Source: Symsagittifera roscoffensis
Taxonomy: Eukaryota > Xenacoelomorpha > Acoela > Convolutidae
NCBI RefSeq assembly: GCF_963678635.1
Contig: NW_026971652.1
Location: 20,001-84,000 of the forward strand
DNA length: 64,000 nt
Direction of reading: 5' to 3'
The translations under genes were made by a program, and so were the position numbers. Below the pieces are notes generated by a model. The model worked only from the letters and a program-made list of their open reading frames with translations. It was not told where the DNA came from and searched no databases. Shown here one piece after another: positions 1 to 12,446 of this stretch (the stretch's first letter is position 1; every line of letters starts with the position of its first letter).

Positions 1-941
1 CAGAGTGACAGGAAAGACTCACGAAGAAGTATAATCCTTACGGAGATGACTTCGTAGTGGACAGGATAGATCTAAAGAGGATAGTGGAAGAAGTAGTGGG
101 CCTAGAAGAAATAACTGTGTCACAGGACATTGACATAGACGACGATCACGACAAGGAGTGGGTCGATGATCGGTCCAAGCCCGAGGTAGAATTCGACGAC
201 GAGCAAGAGCAATCATATGAACAAGACTGGACGAATTTGCGTGGCTTAGAATGGCTGAACGAAAAGACGTCGGATCCAAAGGAGACCAGTGTCACGATTC
301 AAGATGTCGATCGTGGAAGCATGAAATACGTAAAAACCGATAGGAATGATCCTTCCTGGGCTGCCCAGGATGGACGATTACTCATTCCGGCTTCCAACCT
401 CGATTTGATATCCGGTATGCGATCGACGGGGACGTCGATGGAATTTCTTGTCCGGGGAGTGGGGGTAGGATTTGTTAATAAAAAAATTAAGAATAGCAAG
501 AGAGACAGGTGATCTAGAAGCAGAGACAGACGAGCACCCTAAGAAACCGGACATAGGGAGGGTAGTTGAGACATATTTTAATTTACCAAACGAATACTCA
601 AGTAGCATAACGTTGACAGATAGCGATTTTATTCTCAGGAATAGAACATGTGCGATAGCGATCACAGCAGACATGAGTTTTGAGACAGCATTAGCAGCGG
701 ATTTTAAGAGAGAATAAAAAAACATAGAATTCCTTTGGAAGCAGAGGCCAGGAATAGGAGGCGTAGCAGCTTGAGAGACTTCCTTGTGGAAAGGGAAGTG
801 TAGGAACTCTCGCTTTCAGTGTACGATCCGAACCGAGGACGACTGCATCCACGGGAGTTGTATGCACTGATACACGTAATCTTCTCTGATACTAATATAC
901 AAGTATACTTACAAAAGAAATATTATTTAAGTATAGGCTAA
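1..941 (+). pseudogene. Gag-pol 3' end, degenerate (element X, copy 1)
   Basis: This is the C-terminal extension of a Ty3/gypsy-type Gag-Pol that starts before the window. It aligns by eye with the last ~370 codons of the gag-pol frame at 47707-51831. A frameshift lies before position 57. The frame then reads to 512, where a small deletion just after the internal PPT-like motif (448-459) shifts it. It resumes at 472-717, where TAA replaces a tyrosine codon. About 120 bp are missing near 770, which removes the centre of the macro-like domain. The natural stop is TAA 939-941. With three or more lesions it cannot make the normal product. The same lesions occur in copy 2, so they predate the duplication. 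Confidence 0.85.
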
Positions 942-1337
942 GTTTAGGTCGCATGCAGGAAGGTGTCATACAAAAGGTGTCGTGTGTGATATGTGTGTTA
1001 TGTTATGTTATGTTGTGTTATGTGTTATGTTATTAAGACCCTGGGTAAGAAGGAATCAGTGACCATGAATAACCGAATGACAATCTTAGGAATAGATCCG
1101 AAGTTTGGACTGTCTATTCTTGGGTCGAATTCCTAGTATTTAGCAACGAAATGATTTTATTAAATTTTGGGATCAAAATCTTTTTATCTGACTGTTTTAA
1201 ATAATTTTTAATATAAAATTAGTGTAAAGTTGACAATTGTGCTATTCGCGATCTCTTTTCTAGATCCTGATTGATCACTTAATCATTCACTTAATTTCAA
1301 TTCATCAAACCGATAATAGAATCGATTCCGAAAGAAC
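942..1337 (+). other. Gag-pol/ORF-B intergenic region (X copy 1)
   Basis: No gene here. It holds a TGTTATG-type short repeat (about 990-1031), a donor-like GTAAGA at 1045, an AT-rich stretch and an acceptor-like TTTTCTAG ending at 1263. The equivalent gaps at 7610-8005, 28451-28892 and 51832-52230 have the same order of features, which suggests a conserved expression signal for ORF-B. Confidence 0.6.
1254..1263 (+). promoter_or_regulatory. Putative 3' splice acceptor before ORF-B (X copy 1)
   Basis: A pyrimidine run followed by CTAG, then ATCCTGATTGATCA. The same arrangement stands 75-100 bp before the ORF-B start in all four element copies. It could serve a spliced subgenomic ORF-B mRNA or, if the host is a nematode, spliced-leader addition. 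This is inference from position and conservation. Confidence 0.5.
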
Positions 1338-4052
1338 ATGGACACCTTTGATTTGAACGAGTACATGGACCTGGCAGAGGCGTACGTAAGGACCGATGAT
1401 AGATGCGATCTATCGTCTGCTGATGGATCAAGACTTCGCTCTGGAGAACCCAGAGGTAGTCATGTTGCTGGCCGCCCTAATAAACATCTTGGGGCATAAT
1501 AACCGTGGGGACTGCCCCACGGAAGTCATATTGATGGCAGCATATGGAGAGAGAGGAGTACTAGACCGCCCGAACATGAGGGTAATGAGAGGGAGAAACG
1601 GGGCTCTCTCAGGAAGTGACTTGGCGAACGAGCCTGGATTGGGAAGTTCGAAGACCTACCAACCAGGTGAGATTCCTTTGCCCACCAAGCCTATGCCTGG
1701 ATTGAGGAGAATGCATCAGGAAATGAACAGCGAGGCTGCCTCGTCTAGTTCACAACTGAGAGCAGCTGTGTCACCGAAGAGGGCAAGAGTAGAGGAAGGG
1801 GTTAAGACGAACGAGACTATGCAAGATCTTAATGGGACAATAGAAGAACTGGGGAAGACCAGAAGGGAGCTGGATGAGATGAGAACCATGCCGAAGATAC
1901 ACGCCGTGATAGCAATACCTTACGTGAGAACAGAGCTACAACTGAGGTTCGCTTGGTGCATTATTGGACTGACTCGCGGGGAATATGATTCGGAAGAAAG
2001 AAAAAGATCGAAAGTGGAGAAAGTGTTCTTAATGACGAGTGTGAGAGATCTGATGACCCAAGAAGGAGCAGCAGTAGCGTGCGCGAAGCGGAGAGACGCT
2101 CTCTGTTTCATCCGTTTCATGATAGAGCTAATTTCAGTGCCAGCCTTGAGCACTTGTGTCAAGATGCTGGAAGAAGGCGATGAACGAACGAAAGCCTTGC
2201 TCTTGCTAGCTCTTTTGGACGTATATCAGTGCAAATCAATGGGAATAAACATGAAAGAATCCGTGGAACTAGAACCGATGAAGAAAATCGACGAAATAAG
2301 GAGGTTCTCAAACAAGGAACTGAGGCTCTCCAAGGAATCTATGGGAGCACTGCCAAAATCCAGTGAATACTGTGGACCAATCAGGAAGAAATCATACAGT
2401 TACGTATCGGGAATCATAGGGATAGCGTACAACCCTTTCCCAAATGAAGACATACGCGATTGCTTCTTTGATTACGAGCAAGCAGTGTTGGTAAGATTCT
2501 GGACGTCACGGATTGCAACGATAAGAAGCGCTGCTAATCAGTAGACCAGGCTGGAACTAGTCTTGGAGGAAAAGGTGACTGCACCTTCAGTGCCAAAAAT
2601 TGACAATCGAGTGGAATTTGGATTGGGATTCTCAGACGAAGTGCTGAGAACGAGTTTGATGGTATTGTGGGAACTGATGAAACAATCATGGTGTCCGAGT
2701 CCCACGCCAATTCGATATTACGAGCGACACAAGATGTTCAGAGGGAACTGAATTCAGACTGTATTTTGCGTGACCTGAACATCATCTATAATTTGATGAC
2801 AACAGCCTCTAAAAGCAACGGAGAAGACAAGGTAGAGTTGCATGGCTGGGAACCAGAGGACTGGGTCAAACCTGGTAGCTGTCTGGCAGAAGTCGGTGGA
2901 CTGGAAGGTCACATCTGTGGAGGTCTGGATTGCGTAAAGACCCTGGAGAAGCAAGACAAACAATTGATGATTTTGTTTGGGAATATTATGATGAAGGCGA
3001 AAACAGAAACGGAACTGATTGCAGATTGCCATGGAGGAACCGAGGTGAATCTAGTGACTGCACTAGGATTCTACAGCATGTTTGGTTCTTTAGAGTCAAT
3101 TTTGAATCCAGAACAGAAGCATGAGATGGTCACGGCCATCAGTGTTGAAGTGTTTCCAGGAGTTTTGCAGACTTTTTGCAGTGTTTTGCAGAGTTTTGCA
3201 GATCAAAGCACATAGGATAAGGGAGGGAAGCGATCGAGGCGGAAATGAACAACCGGCACAGTGAAACTTATCGCGGACCGTCGGGAATGCGATATTTGGT
3301 GGGATCGACATAGGCTCCAATGTGCAAAAGCAGATACCCAGTGCATTTCATAGCGGTGGATGTGAAGAGTACAAGAACGACCGAGGATCAAGCCTTCTCA
3401 GTGCCGAAATGCGTACGACTAGCAATAATGTCAGAAAAATCTTACGAGTTACTGTGCAAAATGTATTCAGCGGTTCCGGAGAGAACCAAAGAAGAGTTAG
3501 AATCGATACTGGGAAAGAAGTTCATGGGATACGCCCGTGGGAACTTCAGTGAATTTGAATGACAAAAGCAGAGAGGATCAACAGTCACGGATTACAATGC
3601 AGTAGATGAGAACGATGAAGTCCACCGAGTGATGATGGATGCATGGTTGTACGAGTATGCCAGGAAACATATGTCGAAACACAGCAGAGTTTACAGTGTG
3701 TATCAGCTGGACATCGGAGCAGGAGCTTTCAAGCGAGCTTTTGTAACTCATCGGAATTCAGTGACCACCGCCGTGAAGAGAACTTCTAGAACAAGTGAAT
3801 GTGACGGAAGGGAAAAGGAAGAGATGTTGAAGGAAGACTTGGAGAGAAACGTGACGTTGTGCCTCCACAACAGCTTCTGCTGAAACAGAGAGTCTATTGT
3901 TGATCCTCTACTTTGTTGTAAACAAATAGTAGAAGAGTAGAAGTGTTGGAGGACTGCTTCCAACAGCGTCAGAAAAGCTACCGACGTTGTTGCAGGACAC
4001 AGAGACTGAAAGTGCAGAGTCAATGTCGCAGGAGGAGGAGATGGAACATTGA
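1338..4052 (+). pseudogene. ORF-B remnant: N-terminus fused to C-terminus (X copy 1)
   Basis: A deletion derivative of the giant second ORF intact at 52231-61173. The start ATG at 1338 matches that ORF's N-terminus. One extra base near 1388 shifts the frame, and the readable frame is 1396-2544. Near 1885-1890 about 5.9 kb of coding sequence is missing, including both SGNH-like regions, so N-terminal residues join directly to the C-terminal third. Further lesions are TAG 2542-2544, a frameshift near 2660-2760, a TTTTGCAG repeat expansion at 3165-3200, a stop at 3213-3215, TGA 3560-3562 and a ~0.4-kb deletion near 3640. The ancestral stop is TGA 4050-4052. It is not functional as a full protein. 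Expression of the 382-codon fragment cannot be excluded. Confidence 0.85.
3163..3201 (+). repeat. TTTTGCAG short repeat expansion in ORF-B remnant
   Basis: Four copies of TTTTGCAG spaced 2-3 bp apart replace the sequence that in element 2 (near 59900) holds one TTCTGCAG. It looks like slippage and breaks the reading frame. Copy 2 has the same block at about 9831-9869 with one base changed. Confidence 0.75.
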
Positions 4053-4877
4053 CAAATGGCTGAAAAACAAGATGCCAAGATGCAAGAAGAAAGAAAATTA
4101 GAAGAATTTAGAAGTTTTAGAATTTCTAAACGACGAACAAAGGAAGAAACAAAGAAGCGACGAAAAAAAGATGTTAAAACTCAGAATTGTTTTGTATGTG
4201 GCCAAAAACTGAAGTGAGAAACAAAACAACTAAGTTTGCAATTGAAATTGAAAAGAAAACATTTAGCTGAGTTTTGAAGATTAAAGAGTTTGTTGCATTT
4301 ATAAATTTGCATTTTGATTTTAGTTAATGGCTTTAGAGACACTTACTATTTATTTAGAAAGGCTGGAGTGGAGAATATATTAAAATATTCCAGCCTGCAT
4401 GATTGTATTTAATCAACTAGGACAACTGATCACTTTGTGTGAAAGGCTTGGGTAATCTCTGAAAGAAGGAGATTATTTCATTGTTCCTTCTGACCATAGA
4501 GTTCCTTAGTTTTAGATTTCAGGACCAGTAACAACCAAGTTTCCGAAGGGAAGAAGCATAGTAGGATAAATTTAGTTTGTGGGGTGGCAGGACTGTCCTG
4601 CGTTCCTACACTTTTTAAACCTAGGAGAAAAGTTTTAAATCGGGACATAGACGTTGGAAGTCTAAAAAGATGTTTTATCTTAAGTCATATCCTTGAAAGT
4701 GCAGATTAGTGAAAGAACTTGGAAGGCTATAAAAGTGTAGTATGATGCCATTTATATTCTGCAGTGAGTTGGTCTGACGTGGATAAAAGTGATTTCGTGC
4801 TTTTTGGCAATTCTGTTTGATGGCACTGTACCCTTTAGATGAAGACTGCGAGACTCAATGAGGACATTGACCGGACT
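4053..4877 (+). other. 3' UTR of element X copy 1
   Basis: Non-coding and AT-rich. It aligns with the 3' UTR of element 2 (61174-61975), for example at the ACTCAGAATTGTTTTG block and at the region just before the PPT. No independent gene is visible. Confidence 0.7.
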
Positions 4878-4889
4878 TTCCGGGGAGTA
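4876..4889 (+). promoter_or_regulatory. Polypurine tract before LTR (X copy 1)
   Basis: ACTTTCCGGGGAGTA lies directly before the LTR start TGTGAC. The same CCGGGGAGTA precedes the 3' LTRs at 38509 and 61989, which identifies it as the plus-strand primer site. Confidence 0.8.
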
Positions 4890-5740
4890 TGTGACTTTCG
4901 ACCAGAATGGAGGAAAATGCAGTTTCAAATTCGTGGCCGCTGACCTGGAGGATTAACGATTTTAGCAGATTAGCGACGTTATTTGAGCGATTAGACGAAT
5001 CGTGAAGGTCAGAATATTCTGGAAATTTTAATTTTTAAAAATTCGAATTGTGACGTCACATTTCTGAGAAATGATTGAAACGGCCATTTTGGAGAAAAAC
5101 GAGAAAAAAACACAACAACAATAGTTGCAGTAGAAACGACTACAAAAGAAATAACGACAGATAGCTGGAAATTGTCAGAAACCGGTCCGAGTTGTAACGA
5201 TTGTGTCGGGACAGCGTGTCCAGCCTTCCAGAAGGAAATAAGAGCGTTATTTCCCCGGGTTCCTGAATCCGGAGGGGTCTCGGGCGGAGAACTCAAACTG
5301 TTTTATATAAATTTTTAGCTTCCTGGTGATGTCTTGAATTGAATTTAATTAACATCCAGATTCATTTTCAGATAATGAGAAGCTAGGAGTTGAGGGAAAG
5401 TGTTGATCCATCTTCGATGGAGATGATGATTTTTATCTACTGAAGAAAAACAATAGTTATATAATAAATAGTAGTAGCCCTGTTTTTAGGAGTGACCTCG
5501 TGGTCTGGGGACACTGAGACCCAGCCATAAGTTCGCTATTCTTGCATATAATTAAGTTATTTCGAGTGTTCTGACCGAAGTCAGAAGCAGTAACGTCGAC
5601 CCGATGTTAGGAAAACCACCAAAAGAACTGGCTCTGGCAGAGACGGTGAAAAGCATGTAGAGCTGTGTTTAGGCGCTAGCCAGTCGTTTTAGAACCTAGC
5701 TTTAGTTTCCGTCGATATATACTTCCGGGCGAATGTTACA
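4890..5740 (+). mobile_element. LTR of element X copy 1, forward
   Basis: An 851-bp LTR beginning TGTGACTTTCG and ending CGAATGTTACA, which are near-inverted ends, placed right after the PPT. It holds a perfect CRE palindrome TGACGTCA (5051-5058) beside TTTCTGAGAAA, a TATATAA at 5304-5310, and ATCCGGAGGGGTCTCGG. It is related to LTR B (61989-62927). It faces an inverted LTR at 5828. Confidence 0.85.
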
Positions 5741-5827
5741 TGAAGTGAACAAAGAAAAGAACAAAGAAGTAACTAAGGAGATGATGTTAATACTCAGAAT
5801 TGTTAATGTGAGAAAAAATCAAATGAT
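5741..5827 (+). other. Spacer between head-to-head LTRs, 3'-UTR-like
   Basis: These 87 bp resemble the ORF-B 3' UTR (compare ACTCAGAATTGTT and the GAACAAAG runs near 4135-4215 and 61260-61320). An LTR joined in inverted orientation to 3' UTR sequence is what nested or self-integration would leave. Confidence 0.5.
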
Positions 5828-6540
5828 TTAACATTCGCCCGGAAGTACATACGACGGAAATTAGAGCTAAGCTATAAAACGACTGGCCAGCGTCTAAACA
5901 GGGCTCTACATGCTTTTCACCGTCTCTACCAAAGCCAGTTCTTTTGGTGGTCTTTCTAACATCGGGTCGATAAAAACGTTACTGTTCTCCGGCTTCGACC
6001 AGAACGCTCAAATTAACTTACTTACATGAAAAATTAGTGAGCTCATGGCTGGGTCTCAGTATCCCCAGACCACGAGGTCACTCCTAAAAACAGGGCTACT
6101 ACTATTTGTTATATTTTTATTGTTTTTGTTCAGTAGATAAAAATCATCATCCCCTTCGAAGATGGATCAACCCTTTCCCTTAACTTCTAGCTTCTCATCG
6201 TCAGAAAATGAATCCAGATGTTAATTAAATTCAATTCAGGACATAACCAGGAAGCTAAAAATTTGTTTAAAACAGTTTGAGTTCAAGGCCCAAGACCCCT
6301 CCGGACTCTTGAATCCGGGGAAATAACACCCATTATTTCCTCTCCGGAAGGCTTGTTTCCACCCTTCACCGTTAGCGTGAATGGCCTTTCAACGATTGTA
6401 GCGACACAATTGTTGCAACTCGGAGCAGTCTCTGCTGACACTCTGTCGTGTTTCTCTATTTCTCGTCGTTTTTCTCACAACTGTCGTGGTTGTTGTTTTC
6501 GCAACGTATCTCTTTGTTCTGTTTTTATATTGGACTTCTT
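5828..6540 (-). mobile_element. Inverted, truncated LTR (X copy 1)
   Basis: The reverse complement of the same LTR class, starting with the complement of ...CGAATGTTA and running to 6540, where it joins a gag-pol fragment. With 4890-5740 it forms a long inverted repeat with an 87-bp loop. The arms differ at roughly one position in ten by eye, so they are separate LTR copies. Confidence 0.85.
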
Positions 6541-7609
6541 ATAAGTCGAAGGTGATCGAAGCAGATGAAGAAACCTTACCCTACGCAGAGGAGGACTGGC
6601 AAGACCCCGAACAAAAGGAGGTCACCAAGAATTTGAAGCCGGACATTCCGTTTACGATGCAGACTCGACAGAGTGACAGGAAAGACTCACGAAGAAGTAT
6701 AATCCTTACGGAGATGACTTCGTAGTGGACAGGATAGATCTAAAGAGGATAGTGGAAGAAGTAGTGGGCCTAGAAGAAATAACTGTGTCACAGGACATTG
6801 ACATAGTCGACGATCACGACAAGGAGTGGGTCGATGATCGGTCCAAGCCCGAGGTAGAATTCGACGACGAGCAAGAGCAATCATATGAACAAGACTGGAC
6901 GAATTTGCGTGGCTTAGAATGGCTGAACGAAAAGACGTCGGATCCAAAGGAGACCAGTGTCACGATTCAAGATGTCGATCGTGGAAGCATGAAATACGTA
7001 AAAACCGATAGGAATGATCCTTCCTGGGCTGCCCAGGATGGACGATTACTCATTCCGGCTTCCAACCTCGATTTGATATCCGGTATGCGATCGACGGGGA
7101 CGTCGATGGAATTTCTTGTCCGGGGAGTGGGGGTAGGATTTGTTAATAAAAAAATTAAGAATAGCAAGAGAGACAGGTGATCTAGAAGCAGAGACAGACG
7201 AGCACCCTAAGAAACCGGACATAGGGAGGGTAGTTGAGACATATTTTAATTTACCAAACGAATACTCAAGTAGCATAACGTTGACAGATAGCGATTTTAT
7301 TCTCAGGAATAGAACATGTGCGATAGCGATCACAGCAGACATGAGTTTTGAGACAGCATTAGCAGCGGATTTTAAGAGAGAATAAAAAAACATAGAATTC
7401 CTTTGGAAGCAGAGGCCAGGAATAGGAGGCGTAGCAGCTTGAGAGACTTCCTTGTGGAAAGGGAAGTGTAGGAACTCTCGCTTTCAGTGTACGATCCGAA
7501 CCGAGGACGACTGCATCCACGGGAGTTGTATGCACTGATACACGTAATCTTCTCTGATACTAATATACAAGTATACTTACAAAAGAAATATTATTTAAGT
7601 ATAGGCTAA
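6541..7609 (+). pseudogene. Gag-pol 3' end, degenerate (element X, copy 2)
   Basis: A duplicate of 1-941 with 128 more upstream bases. Those bases encode the acidic stretch beginning DEETLPYAEEDW that also occurs at 27270-27330 and 50655-50700. It keeps every lesion of copy 1 (frameshift before 6725, deletion after the PPT-like motif, TAA 7383-7385, macro-domain deletion) and has only scattered single-base differences. The junction at about 6541 with inverted LTR sequence is abrupt. Confidence 0.85.
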
Positions 7610-8005
7610 GTTTAGGTCGCATGCAGGAAGGTGTCATACTAAAGGTGTCGTGTGTGATATGTGTGTTATGTTATGTTATGTTGTGTTATGTGTTATGTTA
7701 TTAAGACCCTGGGTAAGAAGGAATCAGTGACCATGAATAACCGAATGACAATCTTAGGAATAGATCCGAAGTTTGGACTGTCTATTCTTGGGTCGAATTC
7801 CTAGTATTTAGCAACGAAATGATTTTATTAAATTTTGGGATCAAAATCTTTTTATCTGACTGTTTTAAATAATTTTTAATATAAAATTAGTGTAAAGTTG
7901 ACAATTGTGCTATTCGCGATCTCTTTTCTAGATCCTGATTGATCACTTAATCATTCACTTAATTTCAATTCATCAAACCGATAATAGAATCGATTCCGAA
8001 AGAAC
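7610..8005 (+). other. Gag-pol/ORF-B intergenic region (X copy 2)
   Basis: A duplicate of 942-1337, with the same TGTTATG repeat and the acceptor-like TTTTCTAG ending at 7931. No gene. Confidence 0.6.
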
Positions 8006-10671
8006 ATGGACACCTTTGATTTGAACGAGTACATGGACCTGGCAGAGGCGTACGTAAGGACCGATGATAGATGCGATCTATCGTCTGCTGATGGATCAAG
8101 ACTTCGCTCTGGAGAACCCAGAGGTAGTCATGTTGCTGGCCGCCCTAATAAACATCTTGGGGCATAATAACCGTGGGGACTGCCCCACGGAAGTCATATT
8201 GATGGCAGCATATGGAGAGAGAGGAGTACTAGACCGCCCGAACATGAGGGTAATGAGAGGGAGAAACGGGGCTCTCTCAGGAAGTGACTTGGCGAACGAG
8301 CCTGGATTGGGAAGTTCGAAGACCTACCAACCAGGTGAGATTCCTTTGCCCACCAAGCCTATGCCTGGATTGAGGAGAATGCATCAGGAAATGAACAGCG
8401 AGGCTGCCTCGTCTAGTTCACAACTGAGAGCAGCTGTGTCACCGAAGAGGGCAAGAGTAGAGGAAGGGGTTAAGACGAACGAGACTATGCAAGATCTTAA
8501 TGGGACAATAGAAGAACTGGGGAAGACCAGAAGGGAGCTGGATGAGATGAGAACCATGCCGAAGATACACGCCGTGATAGCAATACCTTACGTGAGAACA
8601 GAGCTACAACTGAGGTTCGCTTGGTGCATTATTGGACTGACTCGCGGGGAATATGATTCGGAAGAAAGAAAAAGATCGAAAGTGGAGAAAGTGTTCTTAA
8701 TGACGAGTGTGAGAGATCTGATGACCCAAGAAGGAGCAGCAGTAGCGTGCGCGAAGCGGAGAGACGCTCTCTGTTTCATCCGTTTCATGATAGAGCTAAT
8801 TTCAGTGCCAGCCTTGAGCACTTGTGTCAAGATGCTGGAAGAAGGCGATGAACGAACGAAAGCCTTGCTCTTGCTAGCTCTTTTGGACGTATATCAGTGC
8901 AAATCAATGGGAATAAACATGAAAGAATCCGTGGAACTAGAACCGATGAAGAAAATCGACGAAATAAGGAGGTTCTCAAACAAGGAACTGAGGCTCTCCA
9001 AGGAATCTATGGGAGCACTGCCAAAATCCAGTGAATACTGTGGACCAATCAGGAAGAAATCATACAGTTACGTATCGGGAATCATAGGGATAGCGTACAA
9101 CCCTTTCCCAAATGAAGACATACGCGATTGCTTCTTTGATTACGAGCAAGCAGTGTTGGTAAGATTCTGGACGTCACGGATTGCAACGATAAGAAGCGCT
9201 GCTAATCAGTAGACCAGGCTGGAACTAGTCTTGGAGGAAAAGGTGACTGCACCTTCAGTGCCAAAAACTGACAATCGAGTGGAATTTGGATTGGGATTCT
9301 CAGACGAAGTGCTGAGAACGAGTTTGATGGTATTGTGGGAACTGATGAAACAATCATGGTGTCCGAGTCCCACGCCAATTCGATATTACGAGCGACACAA
9401 GATGTTCAGAGGGAACTGAATTCAGACTGTATTTTGCGTGACCTGAACATCATCTATAATTTGATGACAACAGCCTCTAAAAGCAACGGAGAAGACAAGG
9501 TAGAGTTGCATGGCTGGGAACCAGAGGACTGGGTCAAACCTGGTAGCTGTCTGGCAGAAGTCGGTGGACTGGAAGGTCACATCTGTGGAGGTCTGGATTG
9601 CGTAAAGACCCTGGAGAAGCAAGACAAACAATTGATGATTTTGTTTGGGAATATTATGATGAAGGCGAAAACAGAAACGGAACTGATTGCAGATTGCCAT
9701 GGAGGAACCGAGGTGAATCTAGTGACTGCACTAGGATTCTACAGCATGTTTGGTTCTTTAGAGTCAATTTTGAATCCAGAACAGAAGCATGAGATGGTCA
9801 CGGCCATCAGTGTTGAAGTGTTTCCAGGAGTTTTGCAGACTTTTTGCAGAGTTTTGCAGAGTTTTGCAGACCAAAGCACATAGGATAAGGGAGGGAAGCG
9901 ATCGAGGCGGAAATGAGCAACCGGCACAGTGAAACTTATCGCGGACCGTCGGGAATGCGATATTTGGTGGGATCGACATAGGCTCCAATGTGCAAAAGCA
10001 GATACCCAGTGCATTTCATAGCGGTGGATGTGAAGAGTACAAGAACGACCGAGGATCAAGCCTTCTCAGTGCCGAAATGCGTACGACTAGCAATAATGTC
10101 AGAAAAATCTTACGAGTTACTGTGCAAAATGTATTCAGCGGTTCCGGAGAGAACCAAAGAAGAGTTAGAATCGATACTGGGAAAGAAGTTCATGGGATAC
10201 GCCCGTGGGAACTTCAGTGAATTTGAATGACAAAAGCAGAGAGGATCAACAGTCACGGATTACAATGCAGTAGATGAGAACGATGAAGTCCACCGAGTGA
10301 TGATGGATGCATGGTTGTACGAGTATGCCAGGAAACATATGTCGAAACACAGCAGAGTTTACAGTGTGTATCAGCTGGACATCGGAGCAGGAGCTTTCAA
10401 GCGAGCTTTTGTAACTCATGTGACGGAAGGGAAAAGGAAGAGATGTTGAAGGAAGACTTGGAGAGAAACGTGACGTTGTGCCTCCACAACAGCTTCTGCT
10501 GAAACAGAGAGTCTATTGTTGATCCTCTACTTTGTTGTAAACAAATAGTAGAAGAGTAGAAGTGTTGGAGGACTGCTTCCAACAGCGTCAGAAAAGCTAC
10601 CGACGTTGTTGCAGGACACAGAGACTGAAAGTGCAGAGTCAATGTCGCAGGAGGAGGAGATGGAACATTGA
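8006..10671 (+). pseudogene. ORF-B remnant (X copy 2)
   Basis: A duplicate of 1338-4052 with the same internal deletions and stops. It also lacks 49 bp near 10419 that copy 1 retains at about 3759-3807. The 382-codon readable frame is 8064-9212. The shared lesions show that the parent was already dead when it was duplicated. Confidence 0.85.
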
Positions 10672-11496
10672 CAAATGGCTGAAAAACAAGATGCCAAGAT
10701 GCAAGAAGAAAGAAAATTAGAAGAATTTAGAAGTTTTAGAATTTCTAAACGACGAACAAAGGAAGAAACAAAGAAGCGACGAAAAAAAGATGTTAAAACT
10801 CAGAATTGTTTTGTATGTGGCCAAAAACTGAAGTGAGAAACAAAGCAACTAAGTTTGCAATTGAAATTGAAAAGAAAACATTTAGCTGAGTTTTGAAGAT
10901 TAAAGAGTTTGTTGCATTTATAAATTTGCATTTTGATTTTAGTTAATGGCTTTAGAGACACTTACTATTTATTTAGAAAGGCTGGAGTGGAGAATATATT
11001 AAAATATTCCAGCCTGCATGATTGTATTTAATCAACTAGGACAACTGATCACTTTGTGTGAAAGGCTTGGGTAATCTCTGAAAGAGGGAGATTATTTCAT
11101 TGTTCCTTCTGACCATAGAGTTCCTTAGTTTTAGATTTCAGGACCAGTAACAACTAAGTTTCCGAAGGGAAGAAGCATAGTAGGATAAATTTAGTTTGTG
11201 GGGTGGCAGGACTGTCCTGCGTTCCTACACTTTTTAAACCTAGGAGAAAAGTTTTAAATCGGGACATAGACGTTGGAAGTCTAAAAAGATGTTTTATCTT
11301 AAGTCATATCCTTGAAAGTGCAGATTAGTGAAAGAACTTGGAAGGCTATAAAAGTGTAGTATGATGCCATTTATATTCTGCAGTGAGTTGGTCTGACGTG
11401 GATAAAAGTGATTTCGTGCTTTTTGGCAATTCTGTTTGATGGCACTGTACCCTTTAGATGAAGACTGCGAGACTCAATGAGGACATTGACCGGACT
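10672..11496 (+). other. 3' UTR of element X copy 2
   Basis: A near-identical repeat of 4053-4877. No gene seen. Confidence 0.7.
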
Positions 11497-11508
11497 TTCC
11501 GGGGAGTA

Positions 11509-12359
11509 TGTGACTTTCGACCAGAATGGAGGAAAATGCAGTTTCAAATTCGTGGCCGCTGACCTGGAGGATTAACGATTTTAGCAGATTAGCGACGTTA
11601 TTTGAGCGATTAGACGAATCGTGAAGGTCAGAATATTCTGGAAATTTTAATTTTTAAAAATTCGAATTGTGACGTCACATTTCTGAGAAATGATTGAAAC
11701 GGCCATTTTGGAGAAAAACGAGAAAAAAACACAACAACAATAGTTGCAGTAGAAACGACTACAAAAGAAATAACGACAGATAGCTGGAAATTGTCAGAAA
11801 CCGGTCCGAGTTGTAACGATTGTGTCGGGACAGCGTGTCCAGCCTTCCAGAAGGAAATAAGAGCGTTATTTCCCCGGGTTCCTGAATCCGGAGGGGTCTC
11901 GGGCGGAGAACTCAAACTGTTTTATATAAATTTTTAGCTTCCTGGTGATGTCTTGAATTGAATTTAATTAACATCCAGATTCATTTTCAGATAATGAGAA
12001 GCTAGGAGTTGAGGGAAAGTGTTGATCCATCTTCGATGGAGATGGTGATTTTTATCTACTGAAGAAAAACAATAGTTATATAATAAATAGTAGTAGCCCT
12101 GTTTTTAGGAGTGACCTCGTGGTCTGGGGACACTGAGACCCAGCCATAAGTTCGCTATTCTTGCATATAATTAAGTTATTTCGAGTGTTCTGACCGAAGT
12201 CAGAAGCAGTAACGTCGACCCGATGTTAGGAAAACCACCAAAAGAACTGGCTCTGGCAGAGACGGTGAAAAGCATGTAGAGCTGTGTTTAGGCGCTAGCC
12301 AGTCGTTTTAGAACCTAGCTTTAGTTTCCGTCGATATATACTTCCGGGCGAATGTTACA
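11509..12359 (+). mobile_element. LTR of element X copy 2, forward
   Basis: A repeat of 4890-5740, preceded by the PPT ending in CCGGGGAGTA. It has the same TG...CA ends, CRE palindrome and TATATAA. Confidence 0.85.
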
Positions 12360-12446
12360 TGAAGTGAACAAAGAAAAGAACAAAGAAGTAACTAAGGAGA
12401 TGATGTTAATACTCAGAATTGTTAATGTGAGAAAAAATCAAATGAT

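Noticed and set aside
19-279. Minus-strand ORFs throughout the coding regions (for example 19-279, 25075-25485, 43683-43964)
   Set aside because: They mirror coding sequence on the plus strand, have no recognisable domains, and do not hold up between the diverged elements.
4890-6540. DIRS or PAT element, because of inverted repeats and split LTR-like repeats
   Set aside because: The elements encode a D,D35E integrase with a zinc site and have PPTs and TG...CA LTRs. No tyrosine recombinase is seen. The inverted LTRs are better explained by secondary insertion.
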